NCBI RefSeq assembly: GCF_040049215.1
Contig: NZ_JBDZDN010000001.1
Location: forward strand, 1,116,001 to 1,180,000
DNA length: 64,000 nt
Reading direction: 5' to 3'
Source: Mesorhizobium_K sp040049215
GTDB taxonomy: Bacteria; Pseudomonadota; Alphaproteobacteria; Rhizobiales; Rhizobiaceae
Part shown: piece by piece, positions 62,914 to 64,000 of the stretch
Numbering within the stretch: the stretch's first letter is position 1
Layout: every line of letters starts with the position of its first letter
Notes under the pieces: generated by a model
The model's input: only the letters and a program-made list of their open reading frames with translations
Database searches by the model: none
Told to the model about the DNA's origin: nothing
Translations under genes and position numbers: made by a program

Positions 62914-63166
62914 GGTAACCTCCTGAGACGGATTCCTGCCGACGCAACGGCCGGAACAAACCCCGGAGCCCGGCCCGCGCCATTTATCTACAGCCCCCCA
63001 TGGGCCAAGAGATAGCGATATGTCGGTCCAATGTTGGATTAATTTGGGCGACGCGTTCAGAGTTTGCACCGTGTCGGGCGATGCGCCTGGCGATGTCACG
63101 GCCACGTCAACGTCGACTGGATCAGCGGCCAGTTGAAACCGAGGACGGCGCGTTCCGCGTGCCCGG

Positions 63167-63862
63167 CTAAGGGGCCAGGGCCGGTTTGGCGCCGCCCAGA
63201 ACATAGCTCTCGATGGGCTGGGCGTAGGTCGGCGAGACCGTGGCGCGCTGCCGCTCGGCATAGCCGGCAAAATAGGCCCAGAAGGATGTCGCGTAGTCGC
63301 GGAAATAGGCGTCGATGACATCGCGTGAGCACAGGCCGCCCTCGACGCAGAAGGATATCCGGTTGAGGAAATAGACGATGCGCTCGAAGTCCTCCTGGAA
63401 CTCTTCGGCGGCCTGCGTCCCGCCGTCTTCCGTCATCGCCTCCATGCCGATCCGCTTCATCAGGAAGGCCCGATCGTCGATGGTGGGCCGGTCGCCGAGG
63501 AGCGTGGCGTATTTGGCGTTCAGGCCGCCGATCCGCCGCTTCACCGCGCGCTGGGCGTCCTGGTATTCGGGCTTTTCCCAAAGCTCGACCATCTCGAGCG
63601 CGCGCTGGACGCGCGTCTCCTCGCGGGCGAGCAGGAACTGGTAGACCGAGAAGACCGCGCCCGCGACGAGCATGATGCGCACCAAAAGGCCGGACCAGGC
63701 GTAGACGAGCAGACGCCAATCCGTCTCGTTGAAGGGATTGGATTCCTTCTTGATGTCCTGATGGCCTTCCGCCGGCTCGGGCAGGGGCTTCCTTGCCGGC
63801 GGCTGCCCTTCCGCCGGCACAACGGGCGGCTCGCCCGCGGCCAGTTTTGCGGGCGCGCTCAC
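63167..63862 (-). CDS. Membrane-anchored protein of unknown function
   Basis: A 231-residue protein: a Pro/Ala-rich N-terminus (about 1-45), one or two hydrophobic segments (LLVYAWSGLLVRIMLVAGAVF, about 51-71), then a soluble, helical C-terminal domain with a charged RVQRALEMVELWEKPEYQDA stretch and FEQ/EDFERIVYFLNRIS elements. The fold resembles DUF4760-like membrane proteins but I cannot assign a family. The start is a GTG at 63860-63862 that overlaps the stop of the next upstream gene (GTGA), so the two are translationally coupled. Confidence 0.65.
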   Translation of the reverse strand: MSAPAKLAAGEPPVVPAEGQPPARKPLPEPAEGHQDIKKESNPFNETDWRLLVYAWSGLLVRIMLVAGAVFSVYQFLLAREETRVQRALEMVELWEKPEYQDAQRAVKRRIGGLNAKYATLLGDRPTIDDRAFLMKRIGMEAMTEDGGTQAAEEFQEDFERIVYFLNRISFCVEGGLCSRDVIDAYFRDYATSFWAYFAGYAERQRATVSPTYAQPIESYVLGGAKPALAP

Positions 63863-64000
63863 TGGCAAGTGCCCAGTTCGATGACCGCCGACGGATCGAG
63901 GTCGATGCCCTCCTGCTCGAGCTTCTTCTTGAGACAGTCGAGCTGCGCGCGCGTCACCATGAAGGTGACGCTGGGCTCCTGCACTTCCCCCTCGGGCGCG
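63859..64000 (-). CDS. C-terminal part of an unknown protein (cut by window edge)
   Basis: The last 46 codons are visible: a charged tail with MVTRAQLDCLKKKLEQEG and a final LGTCQ. No family can be assigned from this. It overlaps the start of the membrane protein gene by 4 bases (GTGA), which supports a two-gene operon. Confidence 0.6.
   Translation of the reverse strand, partial: APEGEVQEPSVTFMVTRAQLDCLKKKLEQEGIDLDPSAVIELGTCQ

Overview
The window is GC-rich (visibly well above 60 percent) chromosomal DNA from an alphaproteobacterium of the order Hyphomicrobiales (Rhizobiales), most like Mesorhizobium, Aminobacter or another Phyllobacteriaceae member. The basis is protein content and gene order, not a database search: a Cpa/Tad pilus locus, rpsT next to dnaA, the iron regulator Irr beside fabA-fabB-fabI, a Mur/Fur-like regulator, a rhizobial smo (polyol) operon and a NodF/NodE-like pair. 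No tRNA, rRNA, CRISPR array, prophage or insertion sequence was seen.

Layout. 1-8.1 kb: Flp/Tad pilus operon on the minus strand (pilA, cpaA, cpaB, cpaC, cpaD, cpaE, cpaF, tadB, start of tadC). 8.4-10.2 kb: three oppositely oriented pilus accessory genes (a lone secretin-N-like protein and two TadE/F pseudopilins). 10.2-14.6 kb: a PhnD-like binding protein, deoB-mutM, an enoyl-CoA hydratase and rpsT. 14.6-19.5 kb: a 770-base AT-rich spacer with a consensus DnaA box, then dnaA, dnaN and recF. 19.5-22.6 kb: a tightly overlapped four-gene run (SUKH protein, MoeB/ThiF-like, aconitase X large and small subunits). 22.6-26.3 kb: class II cyclic-nucleotide phosphodiesterase, hydroxyacid dehydrogenase, SH3 protein, DUF4260 protein and irr. 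26.5-29.1 kb: fabA-fabB-fabI. 29.2-31.1 kb: a kinase, a Lys/Ala-rich basic protein and a GST. 31.2-32.7 kb: NodE/NodF-like pair. 33.0-40.8 kb: urease locus (ureD, ureA, hupE/ureJ, ureB, ureC, ureE, ureF, ureG) interleaved with several non-classical genes. 40.8-47.5 kb: HAD phosphatase, SorC regulator, small DUF1127-like protein, LysR regulator, a dehydrogenase remnant, a glycosyltransferase and a membrane/ferredoxin/adenylate cyclase fusion. 47.8-57.0 kb: sorbitol/mannitol operon (smoE-F-G-K-S, mtlK, HAD phosphatase, FGGY kinase) with three related GC-rich hairpin repeats in its gaps. 57.1-61.8 kb: mur/fur-like regulator, gnd, aldo-keto reductase and GH43 xylosidase. 61.9-64 kb: secreted trypsin-like protease and two genes of unknown function, the last cut by the window edge.

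How the parts work together. The pilus genes form a complete assembly machine except for the rest of tadC (and anything beyond it). The urease genes encode the three structural subunits, all four classical accessory proteins and a probable nickel permease. The smo operon imports polyols through an ABC transporter and oxidises them to ketoses, which a HAD phosphatase and a sugar kinase then handle; its probable SorC-type regulator lies 6 kb away behind unrelated genes. gnd, the aldo-keto reductase and the GH43 enzyme extend the pentose/sugar theme.

The least explained items are the redox-domain adenylate cyclase fusion, the NodF-like carrier protein with an HSL instead of DSL attachment motif, the 126-residue protein translationally coupled between ureF and ureG, and the SUKH-MoeB-aconitase X run.
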